From an uncultured Eubacterium sp. (GTDB lineage: Bacteria; Bacillota; Clostridia; Lachnospirales; Lachnospiraceae): a DNA stretch of 14,388 nucleotides. Below are positions 1 through 8,280 of the stretch, piece after piece; position 1 is the stretch's first letter, and each line of letters opens with the position of its first letter. Made by a program: the position numbers and the translations under genes. The notes under the pieces are model-generated. The model made no database searches and was not told the origin of the DNA. It was given only the letters and a program-made list of their open reading frames with translations. Location: the NCBI GenBank assembly GCA_910584065.1, contig CAJTZN010000062.1, forward strand, positions 1 to 14,388. The letters are read 5' to 3'.

Positions 1-30
1 TTACATTCTATTCTACCATATTTTTAACAC

Positions 31-65
31 AAAAGGAACCACTTCTTCCGAAATGGTCCCTTTTT
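31..65 (-). terminator. Intrinsic terminator of the sugar transporter operon
   Basis: Read on the minus strand, GGGACCA (54-60) pairs with TGGTTCC (35-41) through seven pairs, one of them a G-U wobble. The A and T runs on either side extend the stem. It lies just downstream of the last permease stop codon at 99. On the plus strand the same arms contain an A-C mismatch, so the structure suits minus-strand RNA better. The U-run after the stem is short (TTTTGTGTT), so efficiency is uncertain. Confidence 0.7.
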
Positions 66-98
66 TTATCTATCCGCGCGTACGACAAACCGCAACGG

Positions 99-1145
99 TT
101 ATTTTTTCTTTCTAGCCATGATCACACTCTGGATCACAAGGAACAGACAGAGCATGGCAGCGACGGTAATTCCCGTCCACCAGGCATCGTCAAATCCGGC
201 CGATGACACGATGTTCTGAATCGTACTGAGCGACAGCACGCCGAACAACGTACCGATGATATTGCCGACACCTCCTGTCAGCATCGTACCGCCGATGATC
301 GAAGAGGCGATGGCGTTCATTTCCATACCAGTCGCGTGCGCCGGCGATCCGGATCCCACGTACATGAAGAATACAAATCCACCGATTCCCGCCAGAAGAC
401 TACAGAGCAGATGAGCGATGAACTTCGTTCTCCGCACATTGATACCGAGCATCAGCGCACTCTGCTGATTGCCGCCGACCGCATAGAAATTACGTCCCAG
501 CTTCGTCCAACGGAGCAGGCAGAACAAAAGAGCTACGATGATGAGCGCGACGACCACGCCGATTTCAATGTAGGCGTCAATATAGTCCCCGCGGCGGTTC
601 ACACTTCCCAGTCCGGGTATGATGATATGCGTATCTTTCAGGGCTACAAACGCCTCATTTTCCACGTTAAACGGCTCGGAATGAACGATTGTCGTCATAC
701 CACGGGCAAAGAACATGCCCGCCAGCGTCACGATAAACGGCTGGATGTCGAGATAAGCCACTAAAAATCCCTGTACCAGTCCAAACGCAAGACCGATTCC
801 CAGGGCGATCAGAATCGCCACGAAAACATTTCCACCGTGGAGATCAAGATATACGGCACAGCACATGCTTACGAGCGCCGTAACGCCGCCGACCGAAATA
901 TCGATCCCGCCCGTGATCATAACAAGGCTCATCCCGCAGGAGGCAATGATCAAAGCCGCATTGGTACATAATATGTTGAGGAAAGACTGGGGTTTCAGAA
1001 ACCCTTCTCCCTGAAACAAAATAGCACCGATGTACATAACAAAAAATACAACAACTGTTATGAGCAACAGCAAATTCGTATCGGTAAGCTTCCGCGCCTT
1101 ATTGCGCTGTCCGCCTAACGCCAGAGAATTTTTGGATGTTGACAT
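99..1145 (-). CDS. yjfF: Sugar ABC transporter permease, YjfF-like
   Basis: This is an inner-membrane permease of the BPD_transp_2 (RbsC/AraH-type) family. It should form the transport channel together with the neighbouring YtfT-like permease. The 348-residue protein has a short cytoplasmic N-terminus and about eight to ten hydrophobic segments. Visible family motifs are ITGGIDISVG (about 77-86), FIVTLAGMFFARG (about 137-149), AVGGN (about 222-226) and the AIASSIIGGTMLTGGVG stretch near 280-296. LAGMFF-RG and the late WWT motif are specific reminders of E. coli YjfF. The ATG has a strong AGGAGG eight nucleotides upstream, inside the end of the upstream permease gene, whose TAA is one base away, so translation is probably coupled. 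Galactofuranose, or another furanose sugar such as arabinofuranose, is inferred from homology. The substrate cannot be read from the sequence. Confidence 0.9.
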   Translation of the reverse strand: MSTSKNSLALGGQRNKARKLTDTNLLLLITVVVFFVMYIGAILFQGEGFLKPQSFLNILCTNAALIIASCGMSLVMITGGIDISVGGVTALVSMCCAVYLDLHGGNVFVAILIALGIGLAFGLVQGFLVAYLDIQPFIVTLAGMFFARGMTTIVHSEPFNVENEAFVALKDTHIIIPGLGSVNRRGDYIDAYIEIGVVVALIIVALLFCLLRWTKLGRNFYAVGGNQQSALMLGINVRRTKFIAHLLCSLLAGIGGFVFFMYVGSGSPAHATGMEMNAIASSIIGGTMLTGGVGNIIGTLFGVLSLSTIQNIVSSAGFDDAWWTGITVAAMLCLFLVIQSVIMARKKK

Positions 1146-1146
1146 A

Positions 1147-2217
1147 TTATGCGACCTCCTTTCTGCCCTGTGATGATTTTATCTTCTTGCCAATGGAAGA
1201 AAGTTTTTCTCTCACTGTCGGCGCGCTCAATACGACAAGGATAATGACAACGACCGCCTTATACGCCGGAAGCGCTGCCGTCTCCACCTCAAATTTATAC
1301 AGCGTCGTCGTAAGGAACTGTATAACATAGGCGCCGAGGATGGAAGCCGTCATATTGAATTTACCACCGCTCAGGGCGTTACCGCCGATCGCAACGGCAA
1401 GGATCGCATCCATCTCAATATCCTTCGCGACAACCGAGTAGTTGATCGTTGAAAAACGGCTTACTTTAATAAATCCAGCCACAGCCACACAGACGCCGAG
1501 AATGATAAACGCGATCATCTTCAATACAGCCGGGTTCAAACCGTTCAGCCTTGCCGAGCTGGCGTTGATGCCGACCGACTGCGTATAAAGACGAAGATTT
1601 GTAAACTTGAGTACAAGCGCGATCACCGCGATACACGCCGCCGCGATGAACACGGTCGCCGGGATCGGTATACCCGGGAAGAAGTTACCAAAATAACCGA
1701 ATACCGGATCACTGATGATCGGAAGTTCGTTGTTGTTGATCCACGCCGCGATCGAACGGCCTGCCGTAAACAAGATCAGCGTCGCTACCATCGGCTGGAT
1801 CTTAAAGTATGCTACCAGCACGCCGTTAAACGCGCCGCACAGTATCGCCGCAACACAAGCGACCAAAAATGCCACGATGATCGGCGCCTGAAGTTCATCC
1901 GGTCTTGAGTTCGAACCACAGAGAACGCGGAGCGTCACACTTCCCGCAATCGCCATCGTAGCGCCGACACTGATATCCTGTCCACCGGAAGCTGCTGTCA
2001 CCAGCGTCATGCCGATCGCCAAGATTGCCAGTTCGGAACCGTAGTCTAAAATCGTGATCAGGTATCCCGACAACACCGGATCTCCTGTACTACTGTATCC
2101 TAACGTAATTGAAAAAAAGGAGGGATCCACGATCAAATTGAACAGAGCGAGCGCGATCAGTGCCAGGATCGGTATCATGATCTGCCGCCCAAATAAATTT
2201 TTCACTTTACTTTGCAT
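1147..2217 (-). CDS. ytfT: Sugar ABC transporter permease, YtfT-like
   Basis: This is the second BPD_transp_2 permease, 356 residues, predicted to pair with the YjfF-like permease in a heterodimeric channel. Motifs include LAILAIGMTLVTAASGGQDISVGATMAIAG (split around residues 64-93), GAFNGVLVAYFKIQPMVATLI (about 128-148), SVGINASSARLNG (about 214-226) and AILAVAIGGNALSGGKFN (about 271-288). The run IGMTLV-A-GG-D-SVGA-MAIAG is closely YtfT-like. One small difference is a residue inserted in the usual GGIDLSVG signature (here SGGQDISVG). The ATG overlaps the ATPase stop codon as TAATG, and GGGAGGTGA lies upstream within the ATPase gene, so the two are translationally coupled. Two distinct permeases in one operon is the hallmark of the YtfQRT-YjfF system, as opposed to ribose or arabinose systems that use one permease. 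Confidence 0.9.
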   Translation of the reverse strand: MQSKVKNLFGRQIMIPILALIALALFNLIVDPSFFSITLGYSSTGDPVLSGYLITILDYGSELAILAIGMTLVTAASGGQDISVGATMAIAGSVTLRVLCGSNSRPDELQAPIIVAFLVACVAAILCGAFNGVLVAYFKIQPMVATLILFTAGRSIAAWINNNELPIISDPVFGYFGNFFPGIPIPATVFIAAACIAVIALVLKFTNLRLYTQSVGINASSARLNGLNPAVLKMIAFIILGVCVAVAGFIKVSRFSTINYSVVAKDIEMDAILAVAIGGNALSGGKFNMTASILGAYVIQFLTTTLYKFEVETAALPAYKAVVVIILVVLSAPTVREKLSSIGKKIKSSQGRKEVA

Positions 2218-3731
2218 TACTGTCCGTCACCTCCCGCAATCGTACTCATGATCTTATTCTGAGTCAAATCCTCTCCAGAAAGTTCGCCTACCACCTTGCG
2301 GTCTCGCATGACAATGAGACGCGAACACGTACGGAGCATCTCATCCGTCTCCGAAGAAATAAACGTAATGCTCATACCGCCGGAAGCAAGCTTCAGCACT
2401 AACTTCTGGATGTCTACTTTCGTTCCGACATCAATTCCCCTTGTCGGCTCATCCAGGATCAGATAATCCGGATGTGTGAGCAGCCAGCGGGCGACGATCA
2501 CCTTCTGCTGGTTCCCGCCAGATAGTGATTTGATCGGCGTATCGGCCGAAGCCGTCTTGATCGCCAGCAATTTGATATATTCGTCGGCAATTTTATTTGC
2601 CTCTTTTTTAGAATACGGTTTACAGAAACCTTTGAGCACCTGCGACGCAAGTATGATATTATCCCGCACCGAAAGATCCCCTACGATACCATCGAGTTTT
2701 CGGTCCTCTGGAAGATACGCGATACTGTGCTTCATCGCATCGATCGGTTTCGAGATCTTTACCTGCTTTCCATTGATCTTCACCGTTCCGCCAGTCACTC
2801 TGTCAGCGCCAAAGATCGCGCGGACACATTCGCTCCTTCCGGAACCCAAAAGACCCGTAAATCCATTGACCTCGCCCTTCTTGATGTGGAAATCAAACGG
2901 CTTGATCCCCGCATTGCTGACAAGGCCTTTCGCATCAATAACAGGTGCCGACCCGTCGTCCTCATAGACAGCCTGATCACCTTTGATGTCCGACATATCG
3001 TCCATCTCCTTGCCGAGCATCTTAGAAACCAGCTGCACGCGTGGCAGGTTCTCAATCTCATACTCTCCTACGAGCTGCCCATCGCGCAGCACCGTGATCT
3101 TGTCGCACACCTCGTATACCTGATCCAAAAAGTGTGTAACAAATATGATGCCAACCCCTTTTTCACGTAAATCACGCATCAGTCCGAACAATTTCTGCAC
3201 CTCGGAATCATCGAGCGAAGACGTCGGCTCATCCAGGATCAGCACTTTACAGTCCATATCCACTGCACGGGCGATCGCTACCATCTGCTGAACAGCCAGG
3301 GAACAGCTCCCGAGCTGCTGTGTCGCCTTAGCCGGTATGTCCAGTGTTTCCAGAATCTTCGTTGCGTCCTGGTTCATCTTTTTCCAGTTCTGTCCTATGC
3401 CGGCCGTCCGGCCGATATACATGTTTTCCGCCACGGAAAGATTTGGACAGAGCGTGATCTCCTGATACACGGTACTGATACCGAGCTTCTGCGCATCCTG
3501 TGGTGAATGGATCGCAACCGCTCCTTCATTCCCCTTCAGGAAAATGTCACCTTCATCCTTTCCATAAACGCCGGTCAAAACTTTGATCAAAGTAGATTTT
3601 CCTGCTCCATTCTCACCCATCAAAGCATGGATCTCACCTTCGCACAGTGTGAAGTCCACATTTTGAAGTGCTCGTACTCCGGGGAAACTTTTGTATATGT
3701 TTCTCATTTCCAATACTGCATGATCTTTCAC
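2217..3731 (-). CDS. ytfR: Sugar ABC transporter ATP-binding protein, two ATPase domains, YtfR-like
   Basis: This is a cytoplasmic ATPase with two tandem ABC domains, which powers uptake through the two permeases. From the chosen start (504 residues), domain 1 has Walker A GENGAGKST (39-47), a degenerate signature SLAVQQ (144-149), Walker B VLILDEP (163-169) and the switch histidine in VTHFLD (His200). Domain 2 has the degenerate Walker A GLLGSGRSE (293-301) usual for this family, a canonical LSGGNQQ (403-409) and Walker B YLILDEP (423-429). Two GTG starts are possible. The first, at 3743, sits directly on the Shine-Dalgarno-like AGGGGGTGA. The second, at 3731, lies eight nucleotides after it, so I prefer 3731. 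If 3743 is used the protein is 508 residues. The gene follows the binding protein gene after an intercistronic stem-loop and overlaps the next permease by one base. Confidence 0.93.
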   Translation of the reverse strand: MKDHAVLEMRNIYKSFPGVRALQNVDFTLCEGEIHALMGENGAGKSTLIKVLTGVYGKDEGDIFLKGNEGAVAIHSPQDAQKLGISTVYQEITLCPNLSVAENMYIGRTAGIGQNWKKMNQDATKILETLDIPAKATQQLGSCSLAVQQMVAIARAVDMDCKVLILDEPTSSLDDSEVQKLFGLMRDLREKGVGIIFVTHFLDQVYEVCDKITVLRDGQLVGEYEIENLPRVQLVSKMLGKEMDDMSDIKGDQAVYEDDGSAPVIDAKGLVSNAGIKPFDFHIKKGEVNGFTGLLGSGRSECVRAIFGADRVTGGTVKINGKQVKISKPIDAMKHSIAYLPEDRKLDGIVGDLSVRDNIILASQVLKGFCKPYSKKEANKIADEYIKLLAIKTASADTPIKSLSGGNQQKVIVARWLLTHPDYLILDEPTRGIDVGTKVDIQKLVLKLASGGMSITFISSETDEMLRTCSRLIVMRDRKVVGELSGEDLTQNKIMSTIAGGDGQ

Positions 3732-3739
3732 TAGTGTGT

Positions 3740-3748
3740 TCACCCCCT
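3740..3748 (-). promoter_or_regulatory. Ribosome binding site deciding the ATPase start
   Basis: On the minus strand AGGGGGTGA differs by one base from the ideal AGGAGGTGA. It abuts or overlaps the upstream GTG (3741-3743) but is spaced eight nucleotides from the second GTG (3729-3731). That makes the second GTG the better start. Confidence 0.65.
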
Positions 3749-3760
3749 AAAGATATTTCC

Positions 3761-3811
3761 AAAAAAGTGCGGGTAAGCGTATGAATTCTCAGTTACGCCG
3801 CGCCGCACTTT
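3761..3811 (-). terminator. Intercistronic stem-loop between binding protein and ATPase genes
   Basis: On the minus strand AAAGTGCGG (3803-3811) and CCGCACTTT (3764-3772) form a perfect nine-pair stem, followed by further T residues giving a run of six. A short inner GTAA/TTAC helix is possible. The loop is long, about 30 bases. It lies in the gap between the binding protein stop (3867) and the ATPase start. I see no clear promoter between the hairpin and the ATPase, so it is probably a leaky terminator or an RNA-stabilising hairpin that leaves more binding protein mRNA than transporter mRNA. Confidence 0.75.
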
Positions 3812-3866
3812 AATGATTTCAAAAATTAAGTACTACTTAGCAAAGATTGTCTCACAATCCTACTGC

Positions 3867-4928
3867 TTAGATTCCATACTTATCAATGTCTTCCTGAGTA
3901 ATGTTGTCAGAGTCAAAACCTTTCTCCTCAAGAATGATCTTCTTATCGGAAATCGTCTCGCCTGCCTCAAGTTTTTTGATCACGTCGTCAAGATATTCTC
4001 CCTGGAACGGATTACACTGTCCGTCATAGTTCCACTCTTTCTTAAGAACGTTCTCAAGTGCAAACTTATTGCAGTCAAAGCCCATAACGATTACATCTTT
4101 GCCAGGACCATGGGAGATATTAGCTTTGTCAAGCGCTGCTACAGCACCCTTAGCCATATCGTCGTTCTCTGCATAGATGACATTGAAAGATTTCTTCGCG
4201 TCGATCACAGACTGTACAACCTGCTGTGCTTTCTCAGCGTTCCACTCAGCGCCCTGCTGTGCAACAAGCGTCCACTTATCATCGCTATCCACTTGTTTCT
4301 GAAGAGCACCAGTACGTCCACGCTGTGCGGCACTACCCATCTCACCCTGGATATGGATGATCTCGTACTTGTCGAGGTTCTGGCCTTTCAGCCACTCTAC
4401 AGCCGTCTCACCTTCTTTGTCCATGTCGGAAACGATAGCTGCTTCGTAAAGGCTCTCGTCTGCATCAACAACACGGTCATAAAGGATCACTCTAACACCA
4501 GCATCTTTCGCTTCCTTCAATGTGGAATCCCATCCAGCAGTATCTGCTGCGGAGAGAAGGAGATAGTCAACGCCATCCTGGATCATCTTCTTGGCATATC
4601 CGATCTGCTCGTCGTTCTTTTTGCTGTAATTGAACGATGCGTCATATCCGTTGTCCGCCGTGAAAGTCTTCTTCAGGTCCTTATCGTTCGCTGTACGATA
4701 ACCGGACTCGTTCGGATCATTATTGATGATCCCGACTTTAAGAGTCTTGCCGCTACTGCTACTGCTGCTGTCGTCTCCACCTTTGGTGTCATCCTGTGAC
4801 GTGCTCGCGTTATTGTTGCTGCTTGAGCTGCTATTTGCGTCATCTTTACTTCCTGTATCACCACAGCCAGCAAGCATAAATGTCATCATTGCTACACACA
4901 ACAATACGCTAATGAGTTTTCTTTTCAT
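3867..4928 (-). CDS. ytfQ: Sugar-binding lipoprotein of an ABC transporter, YtfQ-like
   Basis: This is the extracellular substrate-binding lipoprotein of the operon's ABC transporter. The 353-residue protein begins with a type II signal peptide, MKRK followed by a hydrophobic core and the lipobox LAGC (19-22), so Cys22 should be lipidated. A Ser/Asn/Asp-rich tether follows (about 23-60). From KTLKVGIINN (61-70) the protein is a periplasmic-binding-protein-like fold of the Peripla_BP_4 group. Family-like stretches are DTAGWDSTLKEAKDAGV, ILYDRVVDADESLY, QGEMGSAAQRGR, VIYAENDDMAKGAVAAL and VIVMGFDCN. They parallel E. coli YtfQ, which binds galactofuranose. The ATG has AGGAGGA eight nucleotides upstream. 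A promoter and inverted repeat lie just before it. The exact sugar is unknown. A furanose sugar is inferred from the operon and the GH43 remnant nearby. Confidence 0.87.
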   Translation of the reverse strand: MKRKLISVLLCVAMMTFMLAGCGDTGSKDDANSSSSSNNNASTSQDDTKGGDDSSSSSSGKTLKVGIINNDPNESGYRTANDKDLKKTFTADNGYDASFNYSKKNDEQIGYAKKMIQDGVDYLLLSAADTAGWDSTLKEAKDAGVRVILYDRVVDADESLYEAAIVSDMDKEGETAVEWLKGQNLDKYEIIHIQGEMGSAAQRGRTGALQKQVDSDDKWTLVAQQGAEWNAEKAQQVVQSVIDAKKSFNVIYAENDDMAKGAVAALDKANISHGPGKDVIVMGFDCNKFALENVLKKEWNYDGQCNPFQGEYLDDVIKKLEAGETISDKKIILEEKGFDSDNITQEDIDKYGI

Positions 4929-4967
4929 TGAAATATTCCTCCTGTCTTTTTTTGCCTTACGGCTATG

Positions 4968-4994
4968 TTAATAGCATACATGAAATTATTTCAA
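4968..4994 (-). promoter_or_regulatory. Promoter of the sugar transporter operon
   Basis: On the minus strand a -35 box TTGAAA (4989-4994) is followed after 15 bases by an extended -10, TGC-TATTAA (box at 4968-4973). The predicted start near 4961 gives a leader of about 33 nucleotides before the binding protein ATG. The short spacer and imperfect -10 suit an activator-dependent promoter. The -35 overlaps one arm of an inverted repeat, as expected if the adjacent response regulator acts here. Confidence 0.5.
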
Positions 4995-5013
4995 AAAAAT
5001 ACGGAAATAATTT
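4983..5013. promoter_or_regulatory. 10-bp inverted repeat, candidate operator of the transporter promoter
   Basis: AAATTATTTC (4983-4992) and GAAATAATTT (5004-5013) are perfect inverted copies separated by 11 bases. The repeat overlaps and extends upstream of the -35 box of the transporter promoter. No U-run follows it in either direction and it lies upstream of the promoter's start, so a DNA-level operator is more likely than a terminator. The partner is unknown. The adjacent YesN-like regulator is the natural candidate, though AraC-type domains often prefer direct repeats. Confidence 0.5.
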
Positions 5014-5084
5014 GGGATTATGTATGTTTTTTTACTAAAATTACATTCCCTTGTATAAAAAGTAAGATATTTTATCAAAAAAGT

Positions 5085-6527
5085 TTATTTTTTTACGACT
5101 GGAATCGTGACTGTCACTTCCGTCCACTCCCCATACACGCTGTTTAGTTCGATCCCGTACGCCGTTCCATAATTCAGGCGGATCCTCTGCTCGACGTTAA
5201 ACAGGCCGAAACCCGAAGGGCTGTCATAATCCTCCAGTTCCCCCCGTATCAGCTTTCTCACATATGCGAGCCGCTCGGCCGTCAGTCCTTTTCCGTCATC
5301 ATACACCCGGAGCACGACCTTATCTCCCGCCCGTTCTGCTGATACCAATATGCGGCCGAGCCTCCGCTTGTTTTTCAGTCCGTGGTACAGCGCATTTTCC
5401 ACGAGCGGCTGCAACGTCAGCTTCAAAATGCAGCAGTCGTACAGTTCCTCGGGAATGCGGATCTCATACTCCAGTATATCGCGGTAGCGGAACTGCTGGA
5501 TCTGCAGATAACTTTTGATATGCGTCTCCTCGTCCCGCAGCGACACATAATCGCGCCCCTTGCTGAGCGTGGTGCGGAAAAAATCGGATAATGACGTTAC
5601 CATCCGGACGACCTGTTCCTTTTCATCCGCCTCCGCAAGCCAAATGATCGCGTCGAGCGTATTATAGAGGAAATGCGGATTGATCTGCGCCTGGAGCAGT
5701 TTCAGTTCCGTCGCCTTGAGGTTCCGCTGCTCCATGCGGATACCTTCGATCAGTTCCCCGATACGCTCGACCATCTGGTTAAAACTTTCGCTGAGCAGCG
5801 CCAGCTCGTCCGTACTTTCTTCCTGTACACGGACTCCGAAATCTCCCCTTCCCGCCATTTTCGTCATCTCGCACAGACGATGGATCGGCTTGGTGATCTG
5901 TGTCATGATCCGGCGGCTGATCAGGAGCGCCGCCGCGATGATGCCGACAATCATGATCCCGATGATCTGCAGCGCCCTGTTCATATCGAGGCGTATCCCC
6001 TCCCTGACGACTTCGAGATCCGCCGCCTGATAATAAATATACTTTTGGATCTGCTCCTGGATCAGTTCGGTCAGGATGCGGATATTGACATCCAGCCGCT
6101 CCATATTTTTTTCGTAATACCCGGTCACGAGCGCGTCCTGCTCGATTTCAGAAACCCGGTCCTCCAGCGTATCCAGGCATTGTAAGATCCTCCCCAGCTG
6201 CGTCCGCGGATACTCCTGTTCCGTCTGGTCGTACACATTCCGAAACGCCCCTCTCGCCTCGTCGATCATCACATGAGGGCGCTCGGTATCCGCCAGTTCC
6301 CCGGCCCGTTCCGAATTCACCACGATAATGTACATGATATAGTCGATGTCTTCCTTAAACTTAATGTTATATTTATTGGCCACGGCGATGTTTTCCCCGA
6401 TCGCGTCATAGCGGTCCGAAAACCGGTACATCGTAATGATCAGATATACAACCATGACGGCCAATGGAACAAAACAGACGGCCAAAAGCATACGCAGGCG
6501 CCTTTTTAACGGAGATTCTTTTTTCAC
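5085..6527 (-). CDS. Membrane sensor histidine kinase, YesM-like
   Basis: This kinase autophosphorylates on His and passes phosphate to the response regulator encoded just upstream. The 480-residue protein has TM1 (about 12-34), an extracellular sensor of about 150 residues, TM2 (about 187-204), a HAMP linker (about 203-258, with TKPIHRL and DELALLSESFNQM) and a His_kinase domain of the LytS/YesM type. The phospho-acceptor is His285 in QINPHFLYNTLDAI. The N box is LQPLVENALYHG (Asn378), G1 is YDDGKG (409-414) and G2 is GFGLFNVEQRI (439-449). The start is GTG with GGGGAGG seven nucleotides before it, 15 bases after the regulator's stop, so the two form one operon. No strong terminator follows, so transcripts may read into the transporter genes. 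YesM-type kinases typically respond to sugars or sugar-loaded binding proteins. The signal here is unknown. Confidence 0.92.
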   Translation of the reverse strand: MKKESPLKRRLRMLLAVCFVPLAVMVVYLIITMYRFSDRYDAIGENIAVANKYNIKFKEDIDYIMYIIVVNSERAGELADTERPHVMIDEARGAFRNVYDQTEQEYPRTQLGRILQCLDTLEDRVSEIEQDALVTGYYEKNMERLDVNIRILTELIQEQIQKYIYYQAADLEVVREGIRLDMNRALQIIGIMIVGIIAAALLISRRIMTQITKPIHRLCEMTKMAGRGDFGVRVQEESTDELALLSESFNQMVERIGELIEGIRMEQRNLKATELKLLQAQINPHFLYNTLDAIIWLAEADEKEQVVRMVTSLSDFFRTTLSKGRDYVSLRDEETHIKSYLQIQQFRYRDILEYEIRIPEELYDCCILKLTLQPLVENALYHGLKNKRRLGRILVSAERAGDKVVLRVYDDGKGLTAERLAYVRKLIRGELEDYDSPSGFGLFNVEQRIRLNYGTAYGIELNSVYGEWTEVTVTIPVVKK

Positions 6528-6542
6528 GGCCCCGCCTCCCCT

Positions 6543-8165
6543 CTATACCTGAGACTTAAACTCCCTCGGCGTACAATGTTGTGTCTTCTTAAACAGATAG
6601 CTGAAATAATGAGAATCCTTATAGCCGACCGCATAAGCGATCTCCGCCGTCTTCATCGAAGAACTGCGCAGAAGTTCTTTCGCCTTTTCCATGCGGACGC
6701 GCGTCAGGTATTCGATGAACGTCATTCCCATCTCCTGGCTGAACACCGTACTGAAATAGTTGGGGCTCAGGTTGACCGTTGACGCTACGGTATTGAGCGA
6801 AATATCCTCGTTGTCAAAATTCTGCTCAATGTAACTCCGCGCCGCCTTCAAAAGCGAGCCGTTCGTCCCTTTGGAAACGGCCTCGCGGAAGTCGATCGTC
6901 GTTTCAATGAGGTGGATCAAATATTTTTTCGTGTGTTCCACCGTCTGGAAAACGCTCTCCATATCTTTAAAATCGCCGCACCTTGTTACAAATTCATCCG
7001 AGTTATATCCGATCGACTCGAGCACGCCCACCGCCGTGAGGTACGCATCCATCGTCACATACTGCCGAAACAGCAGGGACTGGATATTTTTTTCCCCCAG
7101 GCTCGCGAAGTACTCATCCATAAAGGAAGAGGCCTGTCCCCGCAGTCCGGTTTTTAAAAATCCCTCTAAAATTTTGCGGTCCAGTTTGGCGATTTCCAGC
7201 GAACCGACATTTAACTCCGAGTTCTCGGAATTATTTTCCGATATGTCTTCGCTTCCCACGATCTGATTCCACCCCTTGAGATAACGGCAGGCGAACACCC
7301 TCTCCGCCGCTGCCACCGATTCCTTTAATTCCCGGATCCGGGAGACGGGACGCCCGATCGCGCCAAAATATTCCGTCCGCACCGGACAGTGATCCAGCAC
7401 GCTCCTGATGCACGCCTCCACCAACTGGATCTTCTGATCCATCTGCAAAGAATCCTCCGCGAGGCAGAGGATCAACCAGCTCTCCGCGCTGCGCCGGAAC
7501 GTATACAACCCGTTTTGTTCTTCCAGAACCGACTCGATCTCCGTGAACATATTCCCTCCCCCGCCTTGTTCCCCGGTTTCCTCCGCCGAGGATATACCGG
7601 CCGCTTCCAGAAGGATCGTGTTATACAATTGAGCGCTCAGATCCATTGATAAGGCCTTCGCCTGCGCCAGAATTTCCGTCACCGACAGGCTTTGTGTTAA
7701 AATACGATTTAAGAATTCATCTTTTTGGTATTCACGGTTTTCGAGCATGTCCGCTTCGTATTTGCGGAGCAGCTCTTTTTCCTGCCTTTCCTGCACGATG
7801 GTGGATGTGACGCCGTGCAGCACCTCCAGCAGTTTAATGGAAGATACCGGTTTCAACAGATATTCGGCCACCCCGATGCGGATTGCCTCTTTGGCATATT
7901 CAAATTCATCATAACCGCTCAGGATGAGGATCTTGATATCGGGAAGTTCCTGTTTTACGAGGCGGCTCAGTTCCAGACCGTCCATAAACGGCATCTTGAT
8001 GTCCGTTATGAGGATATCCGGCTGTTCTTTCAGGATCATCGGGTAAGCCAGTTCTCCATCGCCGGCCTCTCCGACAAACTCAAACCCCTCTTTTTCCCAT
8101 TGAATGCTGTTTTTGATCCCGTCGCGGATCACGATTTCATCTTCAACTAAAAATACCTTAACCAT
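6543..8165 (-). CDS. Response regulator with AraC-type DNA-binding domain, YesN-like
   Basis: This is a cytoplasmic transcription regulator and partner of the adjacent histidine kinase. From ATG 8165 it is 540 residues. An N-terminal receiver domain begins MVKVFLVEDE, with acidic pocket Glu8-Asp9, phospho-acceptor Asp55 in LITDIKMPFMDG, Ser83 and Lys105 in YLLKPVSS. A long linker/sensor region typical of YesN proteins follows. The C-terminal AraC domain (about 440-540) carries two helix-turn-helix units, around ISLNTVASTVNLSPNYFSTV and MKTAEIAYAVGYKDSHYFSY, and ends TPREFKSQV. The open frame extends 24 codons upstream to a TTG at 8237. That start has no ribosome binding site and lies before the predicted transcription start near 8216, so I reject it. 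The chosen ATG is odd too: its best AGGAG lies about 15 bases upstream. It probably activates the transporter promoter at 4968-4994. Confidence 0.92.
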   Translation of the reverse strand: MVKVFLVEDEIVIRDGIKNSIQWEKEGFEFVGEAGDGELAYPMILKEQPDILITDIKMPFMDGLELSRLVKQELPDIKILILSGYDEFEYAKEAIRIGVAEYLLKPVSSIKLLEVLHGVTSTIVQERQEKELLRKYEADMLENREYQKDEFLNRILTQSLSVTEILAQAKALSMDLSAQLYNTILLEAAGISSAEETGEQGGGGNMFTEIESVLEEQNGLYTFRRSAESWLILCLAEDSLQMDQKIQLVEACIRSVLDHCPVRTEYFGAIGRPVSRIRELKESVAAAERVFACRYLKGWNQIVGSEDISENNSENSELNVGSLEIAKLDRKILEGFLKTGLRGQASSFMDEYFASLGEKNIQSLLFRQYVTMDAYLTAVGVLESIGYNSDEFVTRCGDFKDMESVFQTVEHTKKYLIHLIETTIDFREAVSKGTNGSLLKAARSYIEQNFDNEDISLNTVASTVNLSPNYFSTVFSQEMGMTFIEYLTRVRMEKAKELLRSSSMKTAEIAYAVGYKDSHYFSYLFKKTQHCTPREFKSQV

Positions 8166-8222
8166 TTGCTCTTTCTTCGTCTCCTGCTCTCCAACATTTT
8201 CTTTTATTTTTTTAATATATAT

Positions 8223-8251
8223 AGTATATCTCATCAAAAGTCAGGAAACAA
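8223..8251 (-). promoter_or_regulatory. Promoter of the two-component system operon
   Basis: On the minus strand TTGTTT (8246-8251), 17 bases, then TATACT (8223-8228, five of six consensus positions). The predicted transcription start near 8216 gives a leader of about 50 bases to the ATG at 8165. Confidence 0.55.
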
Positions 8252-8280
8252 TCCTTTTTTTCAGGGAATTGATTTTGCGG

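Noticed and set aside
3813..4799. Long plus-strand open frame (328 codons) opposite the binding protein gene
   Set aside because: It is antisense to a clear lipoprotein gene with lipobox and strong ribosome binding site, resembles no family I know, and has no ribosome binding site of its own.
4741..4850. Simple-sequence repeat of tact/gctg units
   Set aside because: It encodes the Ser/Asn-rich tether behind the lipoprotein cysteine, a normal low-complexity linker, not a regulatory or mobile repeat.
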